In this document: positions 1 to 8,137 of the stretch, piece after piece
How the letters are laid out: the number at the start of each line of letters is the position of its first letter
Position numbering within the stretch: position 1 is the first letter of the stretch
From: Bacteroidota bacterium
GTDB taxonomy: Bacteria > Bacteroidota > Bacteroidia > AKYH767-A > OLB10
DNA: 64,000 nucleotides
Direction: 5' to 3'
Assembly (NCBI GenBank): GCA_016713445.1
Contig: JADJPB010000009.1
Location: forward strand, 62,001-126,000
Notes under the pieces: generated by a model
The model's database searches: none
What the model was told of the DNA's origin: nothing
Seen by the model: only the letters and a program-made list of their open reading frames with translations
Position numbers and translations under genes: made by a program

Positions 1-49
1 ATCCGAAATGCAATATTTACCTCGAGCATATCCCGACGCCATTTGGTAA
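1..49 (+). CDS. paaC: Phenylacetyl-CoA epoxidase subunit PaaC, C-terminal end (partial)
   Basis: Only the last 15 codons are present, read from base 2 and ending in TAA at 47-49. They encode EMQYLPRAYPDAIW-type residues, the conserved tail of PaaC, the non-catalytic ferritin-like subunit of the ring 1,2-phenylacetyl-CoA epoxidase. The PaaD start codon follows after a single base, as expected for the paaABCD order. The identification rests on a short peptide plus the adjacent paaD, so it depends strongly on context. Confidence 0.75.
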   Translation, partial: SEMQYLPRAYPDAIW

Positions 50-50
50 G

Positions 51-560
51 ATGGGCGCATCTACTCCCATAACTACCGATGCCATTTGGAATTTGCTAAA
101 ACAAATTCCCGATCCCGAAGTTCCTGCTATCAACATTGTTGAATTGGGTGTGGTGAGAGATGTGATTTTTTCGCAAGATGGAAGTGGAGTAGAAGTGGTG
201 ATGACTCCTACCTATAGTGGTTGTCCTGCCATGAAGGTGATGGAAGATGACGTGAAAGAAAAGCTAAGTGCTGAAGGCTTGGAAGTAAAAATAAAAATCA
301 TTTACAAACCCGCCTGGACAACAGACTGGATGAGTGATGAAACCAAAGCCAAATTGAAAGCCTACGGAATTTCTCCTCCGTCCAAGCTTACCTTCGAACA
401 CTTACATCCATTATCCACTGTAAAAAATGCAGAAGTAATCTGTCCATTTTGCGATTCAAAAAACACAACGCTAACGAGTCAGTTTGGTTCTACCGCCTGC
501 AAAGCCTTGCATTATTGCAATCATTGTTATCAGCCTTTCGAGTTGTTTAAGTGTCATTAA
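51..560 (+). CDS. paaD: 1,2-phenylacetyl-CoA epoxidase subunit PaaD
   Basis: A 169-residue protein of the MIP18/PaaD family. PaaD is thought to help assemble the iron centres of the PaaABCE epoxidase, which activates the aromatic ring of phenylacetyl-CoA. An N-terminal DUF59-type domain spans about residues 1-100 and includes DPEVP and the TYSGCPAM segment with its conserved cysteine. A C-terminal zinc-ribbon-like part carries CPFC and CNHC pairs (about residues 130-165). The ATG lies one base after the paaC stop, so the two are co-transcribed. The rest of the operon is upstream of the window, and paaG-paaJ resume only at 4.7 kb. The gene is intact and of normal length. Confidence 0.93.
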   Translation: MGASTPITTDAIWNLLKQIPDPEVPAINIVELGVVRDVIFSQDGSGVEVVMTPTYSGCPAMKVMEDDVKEKLSAEGLEVKIKIIYKPAWTTDWMSDETKAKLKAYGISPPSKLTFEHLHPLSTVKNAEVICPFCDSKNTTLTSQFGSTACKALHYCNHCYQPFELFKCH

Positions 561-770
561 ATTTAGAGACAGTAAAACTTAGAAAACTAAGAACTTTGAG
601 TCTTTCGCTTTGATGAGAAACTATAGTATAGTGTAACCTTATTGCCTAGGACTTTAAATTTCTCGGCCGCAAAGTTTCTTGAACGAAAGCTTAGCATAGC
701 GCAGCCTATCTGCCTGCCGTCAGACCTTAGCTCCTTTGAAATATAATTTATCGAAGTGCATCCTTAGCGA
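561..770. other. Non-coding spacer between paaD and the tandem repeat
   Basis: No credible coding frame. The last part (about 660-770) contains degraded pieces of the neighbouring repeat, such as CGCAAAG, AGCGCAGCCTAT and GCGACCTGCGCC. It looks like a decayed edge of the array. No clear terminator for paaD was identified. Confidence 0.6.
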
Positions 771-1933
771 CCTGCGCCTTAGCGAGAAAATTTATCGTTG
801 CGCAGCCTTAGCGAGAAAATTTATCGTTGCGCAGCCTTTGCGGCTCTGCGCCTTAGCGAGAAAATTTATCGTTGCGCAGCCTTTGCGGCTCTGCGCCTTA
901 GCGAGAAAATTTATCGTTGCGCAGCCTTAGCGACCTGCGCCTTTGCGAGAAAATTTATCGTTGCGCAGCCTTAGCGACCTGCGCCTTAGCGAGAAAATTT
1001 ATCCTTGCGCAGCCTTTGCGGCTCTGCGCCTTAGCGAGAAAATTTATCGTTGCGCAGCCTTTGCGGCTCTGCGCCTTAGCGAGAAAATTTATCGTTACGC
1101 AGCCTTAGCGACTCTGCGCCTTAGCGAGAAAATTTATCCTTGCGCAGCCTTAGCGGCTCTGCGCCTTAGCGAGAAAATTTATCGTTGCGCAGCCTTTGCG
1201 GCTCTGCGCATTAGCGAGAAAATTTATCCTTGCGCAGCCTTAGCGGCTCTGCGCCTTAGCGAGAAAATTTATCGTTGCGCAGCCTTTGCGGCTCTGCGCC
1301 TTAGCGAGAAAATTTATCCTTGCGCAGCCTTAGCGACTCTGCGCCTTAGCGAGAAAATTTATCGTTGCGCAGCCTTAGCGACCTGCGCCTTAGCGAGAAA
1401 ATTTATCGTTGCGCAGCCTTTGCGGCTCTGCGCCTTAGCGAGAAAATTTATCGTTGCGCAGCCTTAGCGGCTCTGCGCCTTAGCGAGAAAATTTATCGTT
1501 GCGCAGCCTTAGCGACCTGCGCCTTAGCGAGAAATTTATCGTTGCGCAGCCTTTGCGGCTCTGCGCCTTAGCGAGAAATTTATCGTTGCGCAGCCTTAGC
1601 GGCTCTGCGCCTGGCAGAAAATTTATCGTTGCGCAGCCTGGCTCTGCGCCTTAGCGAGAAAATTTATCGTTGCGCAGCCTTTGCGGCTCTGCGCCTTAGC
1701 GAGAAAATTTATCGTTGCGCAGCCTTTGCGGCTCTGCGCCTTAGCGAGAAAATTTATCGTTGCGCAGCCTTAGCGACCTGCGCCTTAGCGAGAAAATTTA
1801 TCCTTGCGCAGCCTTTGCGGCTCTGCGCCTTAGCGAGAAAATTTATCGTTGCGCAGCCTTTGCGGCTCTGCGCCTTAGCGAGAAAATTTATCGTTGCGCA
1901 GCCTTTGCGGCTCTGCGCCTTAGCGAGAAAATT
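771..1933. repeat. Tandem array of about 27 copies of a ~45-bp GC-rich hairpin unit
   Basis: The motif GAGAAAATTTATC recurs 27 times, counting one partial final copy and three slightly altered ones. It is flanked by GCGCCTTAGC on the left and GTTGCGCAGCC on the right. The full unit is 45 bp, with 44-bp variants where GACCTGC replaces GGCTCTGC. Variation is patterned: TTTGCGG or TTAGCGG, ATCG or ATCC. Each unit can fold through GCGCAG pairing with CTGCGC around a CCTTTGCGG loop. Both strands stay open in several frames only because 45 is a multiple of three; the 44-bp units break those frames, so no protein is called. Copies are identical throughout with no unique spacers, so this is not CRISPR. 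It sits where paaD and the next gene converge. Confidence 0.95.
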
Positions 1934-1965
1934 GAATATTCTTATTTGTACTAGAATATTTTCTA

Positions 1966-2571
1966 TCAAAATTTTAATACCCTTCCTGTAATCTTCTTCC
2001 CATTCTCATAAATAATACTTACCAAGAAAGTAGATCCTTGCAAATCAAAATCCTTCAAGGAATAAAAATTATTGGTCGATTCTTCTTCTAACAAAAATTT
2101 ACCATCAATACTGAAAAGTTGTACTCTTACTTTTTCTCTTTTATCATTCGGAAAACGAATGGTGCAATCCTCACATGGATTAGGAGTGATTAATAATTTA
2201 TCGCCCTCAAAATATTGAAAGAATACAAATTTGTGCTCAGAAACAATTCCCAGATTTCCAATCTCGAGTCGGTAATAATTCACTGTGTTTCTTGAAGGCG
2301 AATCATCCACCCAAACATAGCTTTCATCCGCACTCGGACTTCCACACACACCCGGAAACTCATGAACAAGGGTGTAATTAATACTGTCAGTTCCCCGTTG
2401 TACTTGTAATCCGCTGCATTGAATTCCTCCTCTGATCGTAAGAAAAACAATGACTTTATTTCCATCTTGCTGTACATTGAAAAAACTAAATAGGCTATCC
2501 TGCTGCCCATAGCTAAATCGACAACATAATAGCAGTATTGAAAAGAGGAAGTATTGTATTTTTGTTTTCAA
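1966..2571 (-). CDS. Small secreted protein with T9SS type A sorting domain
   Basis: A 201-residue protein with a signal peptide (hydrophobic stretch then SYGQQ at about residue 22). A middle beta-rich region of unknown function contains two cysteines and resembles fibronectin-type sheets in other secreted Bacteroidota proteins. A C-terminal sorting domain (about residues 128-201) has the usual order: TPNPC, an LFSIDGK strand, and a final strand with KITGRVLKF. The T9SS would carry it across the outer membrane and remove or anchor the domain. Its ATG overlaps the stop of the upstream PH-domain gene by four bases, so the two are coupled. The function of the mature part is unknown. Confidence 0.8.
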   Translation of the reverse strand: MKTKIQYFLFSILLLCCRFSYGQQDSLFSFFNVQQDGNKVIVFLTIRGGIQCSGLQVQRGTDSINYTLVHEFPGVCGSPSADESYVWVDDSPSRNTVNYYRLEIGNLGIVSEHKFVFFQYFEGDKLLITPNPCEDCTIRFPNDKREKVRVQLFSIDGKFLLEEESTNNFYSLKDFDLQGSTFLVSIIYENGKKITGRVLKF

Positions 2572-3091
2572 TTGTTGTTAGATTGCAATAGTATTTTTTC
2601 GATGGAAACTAAAGTTTTAGAAATGGTTTCAATTGAATCTTGTTGTGTATTTCCGTTTCGTTGACTCACAATTTTTTGCCTTCGTTCTAGTACTTGGTCT
2701 CTGAAGAGATCAGAATTGTAAACCCCAATCAACGACATCGCATTTCCATGATGTTGCGTTTGTCCGGCCGTTTCCACTTTTATTATAGTAAGATTAAATG
2801 CTCTTAGTAACGGTCCTTCAACGAAAGTCATGTCCTGAATATTTTCCAAAGGGATCGTTTTTCTACTTGAACAATGATTCCTTTCTTAAATCGCAAATTT
2901 TTATCCGTAAGTTCACAGCTCAATTTCTCGAAATAGTGTTTGCTGTACCATTGTCCAAGTCCCAAGAACCAAATTATGGCTAAAGGGATACCAATGATGG
3001 AAATAATAAGTATCAAACCTACATAGAATAAAATATAAGATTTGATGATGGGGTTGAATTTTGCAACGATGTGTTGATCTTTTTCAAACAT
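2568..3091 (-). CDS. PH domain-containing membrane protein (YdbS/bPH2-like), frame break
   Basis: Two overlapping frames join into one protein of about 174 residues. The N-terminal part has two adjacent hydrophobic helices (about residues 15-50). After them comes a bacterial PH-type domain with LTDKNLRFKKGI, then IPLENIQDM in the other frame. The break is at a T5 run (2858-2862 on the plus strand); one more base restores VEKTIPLENIQ, the typical bPH2 sequence. The C-terminal end is Gln/Ser-rich. bPH2 proteins are membrane-associated and poorly characterised. It is co-transcribed with the T9SS gene through a four-base overlap. The break is probably a sequencing indel. Confidence 0.75.
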
Positions 3092-3107
3092 TAGGCTGAA
3101 TATTAAT

Positions 3108-3115
3108 CAAATATA
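3108..3115 (-). promoter_or_regulatory. Bacteroidota -7 box for the PH-domain/T9SS pair
   Basis: On the minus strand the sequence is TATATTTG, a perfect match to TAnnTTTG, 16 bases before the ATG at 3091. No convincing -33 TTTG is seen at the usual distance. Inferred from the consensus only. Confidence 0.45.
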
Positions 3116-3165
3116 CGAAATGCAAGGAGATTTTCTAAGGTATTTTATTGTATTCTTAGGAATGA

Positions 3166-3202
3166 AACAAAAAAGAGAGGCTATTCCAATGAAATAGCCT
3201 CT
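3166..3202 (-). terminator. Rho-independent terminator of icd
   Basis: A perfect 10-bp stem (AGAGGCTATT at 3176-3185 pairing with AATAGCCTCT at 3193-3202) is followed, on the minus strand, by a run of T (plus-strand A run at 3169-3174). It lies about 40 bases past the icd stop codon in the correct orientation. Confidence 0.85.
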
Positions 3203-3242
3203 ACGTATAATTAATTATGGGGTTTTAAGTAATCCCTTTATT

Positions 3243-4508
3243 TTACATATGAGTGATAATTTCATCGCCAAACTCAGAGCATTTTAATTTAGTTGCACCT
3301 TTCATCTGACGTTCAAAATCATAAGTCACACGTTTCTTTTTTATGCTTCTTTCTAATCCTTTTACAATTAATTTGGCAGCGCGATCCCATCCCATATACT
3401 CTAACATCATTACACCCGATAAAATAACCGAACTCGGATTCACCATGTCTTTACCAGCATATTTTGGTGCTGTTCCATGTGTTGCTTCAAAGATAGCATG
3501 ACCAGAAAGGTAATTGATATTCGCTCCTGGAGCAATACCAATTCCACCAACTTGTGCAGCTAAGGCATCCGAAACATAATCTCCATTTAAATTGAGTGTA
3601 GCAATAACATCATACTCGGAAGGGCGTAGCAAAATTTGTTGAAGGAACGCATCAGCAATCACATCTTTCACAATTAATTTTCCAGCAGCAACAGCAGCCG
3701 ATTGAGCAGCATTGGCCGCTTCTTCGCCCATGCTGGCTTTGATTTTATCGTACTGAACCCATGTAAATACTTGGTCACCAAATTCTCTTTCTGCTAATTC
3801 ATAACCCCAATCTTTGAATTTACCTTCTGTAAATTTCATGATGTTACCTTTGTGAACTAAGGTTAAAGAGGTATGCTTGTATTTGAAACAGTGATTCAAT
3901 GCAGCGCGAACTAAACGCTCTGTACCTTCTTTCGATACAGGCTTAATTCCAATAGAAGATGATCCTGGGAAACGAATATTTTTTGCACCCATCTCATTTG
4001 TCAAAAATGAAATCACGCGATCCGCTTCTGGTGTGCCCGATAAATATTCAATTCCTGCATAAATATCTTCCGTGTTTTCTCTGAAGATAGTCATGTTCAC
4101 TAAGCCTGGCTCTTTCACGGGACTCGGAACACCTTTGAACCAACGTACAGGGCGAATGCAAGCATATAAATCCAATTGTTGACGCAAAGCCACATTCAAG
4201 GAACGTATTCCTCCGCCAACCGGAGTAGTCAACGGACCTTTGATGGCCACCTTGTATTCGTTGATGATTTCCAAAGTCTCGTTAGGAAGCCAATTGCCAG
4301 TCTTGTTAAATGCTTTTTCACCAGCTAAAACTTCTTTCCAGATGATTTTTCTTTTTCCTTTAAATGCTTTTTCGACTGCTGCATCTAATACTCTTACGGA
4401 AGCTGCCCAAATATCAGCGCCAATTCCATCGCCTTCAATGAATGGGATAATGGGATCTGTAGGAACTCTTAACTTTCCGTTTTTAATTGTAATTTTTGAA
4501 CCTGTCAT
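3243..4508 (-). CDS. icd: NADP-dependent isocitrate dehydrogenase
   Basis: A 421-residue protein of normal length for the bacterial homodimeric enzyme, which converts isocitrate to 2-oxoglutarate in the TCA cycle. The substrate-binding serine lies in RSLNVALRQQ, and further substrate and metal residues are in IFRENTEDIY. The cofactor loop HGTAPKYAGKD carries the Lys/Tyr pair typical of NADP-specific enzymes. The gene is intact and monocistronic: a strong terminator follows it, and the divergent paaG promoter lies upstream. Its position between paaD and paaG splits the phenylacetate genes. Products of that pathway (succinyl-CoA, acetyl-CoA) feed the TCA cycle, but nothing in the sequence shows joint control. 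Confidence 0.96.
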   Translation of the reverse strand: MTGSKITIKNGKLRVPTDPIIPFIEGDGIGADIWAASVRVLDAAVEKAFKGKRKIIWKEVLAGEKAFNKTGNWLPNETLEIINEYKVAIKGPLTTPVGGGIRSLNVALRQQLDLYACIRPVRWFKGVPSPVKEPGLVNMTIFRENTEDIYAGIEYLSGTPEADRVISFLTNEMGAKNIRFPGSSSIGIKPVSKEGTERLVRAALNHCFKYKHTSLTLVHKGNIMKFTEGKFKDWGYELAEREFGDQVFTWVQYDKIKASMGEEAANAAQSAAVAAGKLIVKDVIADAFLQQILLRPSEYDVIATLNLNGDYVSDALAAQVGGIGIAPGANINYLSGHAIFEATHGTAPKYAGKDMVNPSSVILSGVMMLEYMGWDRAAKLIVKGLERSIKKKRVTYDFERQMKGATKLKCSEFGDEIITHM

Positions 4509-4566
4509 AATTGATATAGAATGATTAAGATTGAATTTAATGGTGAAAACATTGAATCTAAGTTGG

Positions 4567-4574
4567 CGAAGGTA
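4567..4574 (-). promoter_or_regulatory. Possible -7 box for icd
   Basis: The minus strand reads TACCTTCG, one mismatch from TAnnTTTG, about 58 bases before the icd ATG. Weak, inferred from consensus only. Confidence 0.3.
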
Positions 4575-4708
4575 ATAAGCCTAAGGTTCAATCCAAAGCA
4601 AAACACGATTTGGTCAAAAGGTGTTATTGACACCCTAACTAACTGTCTTTCTTGATTATCAGTGAAATGTATTGAAATTTATTGCTGCTATAACCCATTT
4701 TGATTCAT

Positions 4709-4716
4709 TACTTTTG
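4709..4716 (+). promoter_or_regulatory. -7 box for the paaG-paaH-ogt-paaI-paaJ stretch
   Basis: TACTTTTG matches TAnnTTTG and lies 20 bases before the paaG ATG, in a 230-base divergent spacer with icd. No good -33 element was found at 19-21 bases. Confidence 0.45.
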
Positions 4717-4736
4717 CCAAAATCAATCGAGTAATA

Positions 4737-5523
4737 ATGGAAAGTATCCTTGTAAAGACCACGCATAACTTGCGCATTTTAACTCTTAATCGCCCCGATA
4801 AGTTTAATAGTTTTAATCGTGAAATGGCTATCCGTTTTCAGAATGAGCTGGATAGAGCTGGTAATGATGAAAATATTCGCGCTATTTTAATCAGCGGTGA
4901 AGGAAAAGCGTTTTGTGCTGGACAAGATCTTTCAGAAGCCATCGATCCCAACGGTCCCTGGAATTTCAGCTATCGTTACTGATCATTACAATCCGATTTT
5001 AACAAAAATTAGAAATATTGAAAAGCCGATCATTTGCGCTGTGAATGGCGTAGCTGCTGGTGCGGGCGCAAACATTGCATTAGCATGTGATGTAGTTATC
5101 GCTGCCAATTCCGCTTCGTTTCTTCAAGCATTTAGTAAAATTGGTTTAGTGCCCGATAGCGGTGGAACTTTTTTCTTGCCCCGACTCATCGGTTTCCAAC
5201 GTGCATCTGCTTTGATGATGTTAGGGGATAAAGTAAGTGCTGTTGACGCTTTGCAGATGGGCATGTTGTACAAAGTAGTTGCCGACGATCAATTGATGAT
5301 CGAAGCAGAAAAAATAGCAACAACGTTAAGTGCAATGCCTACTAAAGCCATCGGCTATACGAAAAGATTATTGAATGCATCCATGCATCATCAATTTGAA
5401 GAACAATTGTTGATGGAAGGAGTGATGCAAACTGCAGCCGGAGAAACGGCAGATTATAAAGAAGGGGTAGATTCATTCTTGGAAAAAGAAAACCCATCTT
5501 CACAGGAAAATAATATTTATTGA
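4737..5523 (+). CDS. paaG: 2-(1,2-epoxy-1,2-dihydrophenyl)acetyl-CoA isomerase PaaG, frame break
   Basis: An enoyl-CoA hydratase/isomerase (crotonase) family protein of about 262 residues after joining two frames. PaaG turns the epoxide formed by PaaABCE into the oxepin and also acts later in beta-oxidation. The first frame has NRPDKFNSFN and GKAFCAGQDLSE. The second continues with the oxyanion-hole region VNGVAAGAGANIALACD and LVPDSGGTFFLPRL, very typical of PaaG. The frames change at about 4950-4962, in AACGGTCCCTGG. A one-base indel there reconnects them, giving DPNxPGISAIVTDHYNPI. The stop overlaps the region just before paaH, so the genes are co-transcribed. Confidence 0.88.
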
Positions 5524-5540
5524 TAGGTAAAGTTGAATAT

Positions 5541-6709
5541 ATGATTTCAGTTCAAAAAGTAGGAGTAGCAGGTGCAGGATCGATGGGTACCGGAATTGCT
5601 CAGGTTGCTGCAACAGCAGGTTGTGAAGTTTTTCTATTTGACACAAACAAGGAAGCTATTGATAAATCCATCAAAGGAATCAATGATCTCTGTGAAAAAT
5701 TAGTTGCAAAAGGAAAATTAAGTCGTGAGCAGGTAGAAGATATTAAAACAAGAGTAAATCCTGCATACGAAGTGGAAACATTGAAAGGTTGCGATTTATT
5801 TATTGAAGTCATCATTGAAAATTTAGAAATAAAAGCTTCGTTATTAAAGAATGTAGAACCTTTGCTTGCTGAAAATGCAATCATTGCTACCAATACTTCA
5901 TCGCTTTCTGTTACTGCCATTGCCGCAGCGTGTAAAAATCAAGAGCGCGTCATCGGACTTCATTTTTTTAATCCGGCTACATTGATGCCTTTGGTGGAAG
6001 TAATTCCAGCAATCCAAACCAATGGGAAATTAGTTAGCGATTGTGTAAACTTAATGACTCAATGGGGAAAAGTTCCGGTTGTTGCAAAGATACTCCTGGT
6101 TTTATCGTGAATCGTGTTGCTCGTCCATTCTACGGTGAATCATTACGTATTTTAGAAGAAGGAATTGCTGATGTAGCAACTATAGACTGGGCATTGAAAT
6201 CCATTGGAGGTTTTAAGATGGGTCCTTTTGAGTTGATGGATTTAATTGGTAACGATATCAATTATACAGTAACGGAAACTGTTTGGACACAACTATATTT
6301 TGATCCGCGTTATCGTCCTTCGCTCATTCAGAAAAAGATGAAGGAAGCTGGCAGATTAGGTAGAAAATCCGGAAGAGGATATTATGAATATGGTGAATCT
6401 GCTGTAATACCAACACCAAATGATAATCCAGTTTTAGGTGAATACATTTTTACACGTGTCATCAGCATGCTCATCAACGAAGCTACTGATGCATTGTATT
6501 TAAAAATTGCTTCCCGCGATGAATTAGATTTAGCCATGACAAAAGGCGTAAATTATCCAAAAGGATTATTGAAGTGGGCCGATGAAATTGGAATTAAAGT
6601 AATTTTATCTACTTTAGATGGATTGCATAAAGAGTATGGCGAAGATCGTTACCGTGCTTCCATCTTCATGCGAAAAATGGCGATTGATAATTTGAAGTTT
6701 TATAGTTGA
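5541..6709 (+). CDS. paaH: 3-hydroxyadipyl-CoA / 3-hydroxyacyl-CoA dehydrogenase PaaH, frame break
   Basis: About 389 residues after repair. The N-terminal Rossmann fold has GAGSMGTGIAQ (about residues 10-20) for NAD binding, then ATNTSSLSV and GLHFFNPATLMPLVEV around the catalytic histidine. The helical C-terminal domain has DTPGFIVNRVARPFYGES and GPFELMDLIGND. The two halves are in different frames; one more A in the short AAA run at 6086-6088 restores VVAKDTPGF. ATG 5541 was preferred to the in-frame start at 5520 because MISVQKVGVAGAG begins directly at the nucleotide-binding fold. It oxidises 3-hydroxyadipyl-CoA in the lower phenylacetate pathway. The C-terminal part contains a second 3HCDH-type helical segment, as is common for this family. 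Confidence 0.88.
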
Positions 6710-6762
6710 TACGAAAGTTAAAAAATAAGTTTTAGTTTTTATTTGACAGAAATCACTTGTAG

Positions 6763-7233
6763 ATGTTAAGCGCTTCCATTTCCTCTCCTATCGGTTGGCT
6801 CAACATCGAAGCAACAGATTGGTCCATCATCGCTTTGTATTTTACCACGAAACCGCATGAAGAACAAAGTGATCATCCACTTATTTTGGAAGCGAAATTT
6901 CAATTGCAATCTTATTTTGATGGATCGAGTAAAGAATTTAAATTGCCTCTCGATCCTCCCGGTACAGCATTCCAACGTCAGGTTTGGGAGGAGTTGAATA
7001 ATCTCCCTTATGGACAAACTACTACTTACCTTAAATTAGCTAAGTCATTGGGTGATGAAAATAAAGTACGTGCCGTAGCAGGTGCCAATGCGGCGAATCC
7101 CATTGCTATTGTAATTCCATGCCATCGCGTGATTGCTGGTAACGGACAACTTACCGGCTACGCTTGGGGCCTAGATCGCAAAGATTGGCTCTTGCAACAC
7201 GAACAAAATAGAGAGCAGTTGAAGCTTTTTTAA
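6763..7233 (+). CDS. ogt: Methylated-DNA--protein-cysteine S-methyltransferase
   Basis: A 156-residue protein of the Ogt/AGT family that removes O6-alkyl groups from guanine by transferring them to its own cysteine. The active site PCHRV is present at about residue 121, preceded by the helix-turn-helix region with GTAFQRQVWEEL and PYGQTTTY. A conserved GYAWGLDRKDWLL tail follows. Intact and of normal length. It sits within the paa stretch but has no known role in phenylacetate breakdown; the 53-base gap after paaH would allow read-through. Its placement may be incidental. Confidence 0.93.
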   Translation: MLSASISSPIGWLNIEATDWSIIALYFTTKPHEEQSDHPLILEAKFQLQSYFDGSSKEFKLPLDPPGTAFQRQVWEELNNLPYGQTTTYLKLAKSLGDENKVRAVAGANAANPIAIVIPCHRVIAGNGQLTGYAWGLDRKDWLLQHEQNREQLKLF

Positions 7234-7653
7234 TATAATATATTCTATACAAAATTTTGCGCACGAAACTCTGCTATATTTTTTGTGAAGATCCGCTACG
7301 AAGAAAATCTATGCGACTCGTATGTTTAGAGATAAGGTCAAATAAAAACTGTATCAAACATACGATTTAGAGGGAACGCGGATGAATCGGATTCTGCGGA
7401 TTATCACGGCCTACTTGTCATTGAAATTGAATAATCATCATAAGCATTTTGCGACTTGGCTTCTTAAAACTTTGCGACTTTGCGCCTCTGCGAGAAATAA
7501 TGACATAGCGCAAGCCTCAGCTCGAATAGTGATACTAGCGGTGTAAGTTCAGAAAGTTATCGAGAGGAATTGTATAGTTAATTTAGAATGCATCATGTCC
7601 TACTATTCAACGTAATTATTTCAATCTGCATAGTTTGGTTTCCCTTATTTCCT
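7234..7653. other. Intergenic spacer between ogt and paaI
   Basis: About 440 bases to the paaI start without a credible gene. It contains ACGCGGATGAATCGGATTCTGCGGA, a type of low-complexity intergenic sequence, and a diverged single copy of the 45-bp repeat (listed separately). The in-frame extension of paaI back to 7588 has no family match and is treated as non-coding. Confidence 0.6.
7482..7524. repeat. Diverged single copy of the 45-bp repeat unit
   Basis: The order GCGCCTCTGCGAGAAA, then an AT-rich stretch, then TAGCGCAAGCCTCAGCTC follows the array unit at 771-1933 position by position with substitutions. TTTGCGACTTTGCG just upstream is a related piece. It shows that the array unit also exists as a dispersed intergenic element. 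Confidence 0.6.
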
Positions 7654-7661
7654 TATTTTTG
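7654..7661 (+). promoter_or_regulatory. -7 box for paaI
   Basis: TATTTTTG matches TAnnTTTG, 16 bases before the ATG at 7678. A TTTG at 7634-7637 is a possible but close-spaced -33 element. It supports ATG 7678 rather than the upstream in-frame start. Confidence 0.45.
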
Positions 7662-7677
7662 TCGAAATTTAACCTCT

Positions 7678-8112
7678 ATGTCCGATCAAAATAGTCTTCC
7701 CAAACGAGTTGTCGATATGATGATGAGCAAAGACTACTTTAGTCAGTGGCTAGGCATCGAAGTGATTTTAGCAGCACCAGGACAATCTATTTTGAAAATG
7801 AAGATCAGAAAAGAAATGCTTAACGGTTTTGGAATTGCTCATGGCGGAATTTCTTTTTCTTTTGCTGATAGTGCCCTAGCTTTCGCTTCAAATAGTCACG
7901 GACAAAAATCCGTGTCGATTGAAACTTCCATCAGTCATACAAAATCATTGCTAGAAGGTGATGAAATAATAGCCACTGCAACCGAGTTGAATCGATCGAA
8001 TAAAATTGCTGTGTATTCTATTGCAGTTACCAATCAACAAAACGAAACCGTTGCGCTTTTTAAAGGCACGGTATACAGAACATCTAAACAATGGTTCCCC
8101 GAGGAAGCATAA
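7678..8112 (+). CDS. paaI: Hydroxyphenylacetyl-CoA thioesterase PaaI
   Basis: A 144-residue hot-dog-fold thioesterase. PaaI hydrolyses (hydroxy)phenylacetyl-CoA and related dead-end thioesters, relieving CoA trapping in the pathway. The family signature NGFGIAHGGISFSFADSALAFASNS contains the catalytic region: the HGG loop and the aspartate on the long helix. The start MSDQNSLPKRVVDMM is typical; the frame is open back to 7588 but that part is not conserved-looking. Only 25 bases separate it from paaJ. Confidence 0.92.
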   Translation: MSDQNSLPKRVVDMMMSKDYFSQWLGIEVILAAPGQSILKMKIRKEMLNGFGIAHGGISFSFADSALAFASNSHGQKSVSIETSISHTKSLLEGDEIIATATELNRSNKIAVYSIAVTNQQNETVALFKGTVYRTSKQWFPEEA

Positions 8113-8137
8113 AATAGTCTTAAAGAAAATCGAATAA

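Noticed and set aside
771..1933. CRISPR array
   Set aside because: No unique spacers: the whole 45-bp unit is repeated, and no cas genes are nearby.
736..1991. Several plus- and minus-strand open frames made of RLSEKIYRCAAFA-type repeats
   Set aside because: They are translations of the 45-bp satellite. The 44-bp variants shift the frame repeatedly, there is no start context, and the frames are open on both strands for trivial reasons.
4240..4524. Plus-strand open frame antisense to icd
   Set aside because: Shadow of a strongly conserved gene; no family features.
7588..7677. N-terminal extension of PaaI
   Set aside because: The frame is open but includes the promoter box and lies outside the conserved family start.
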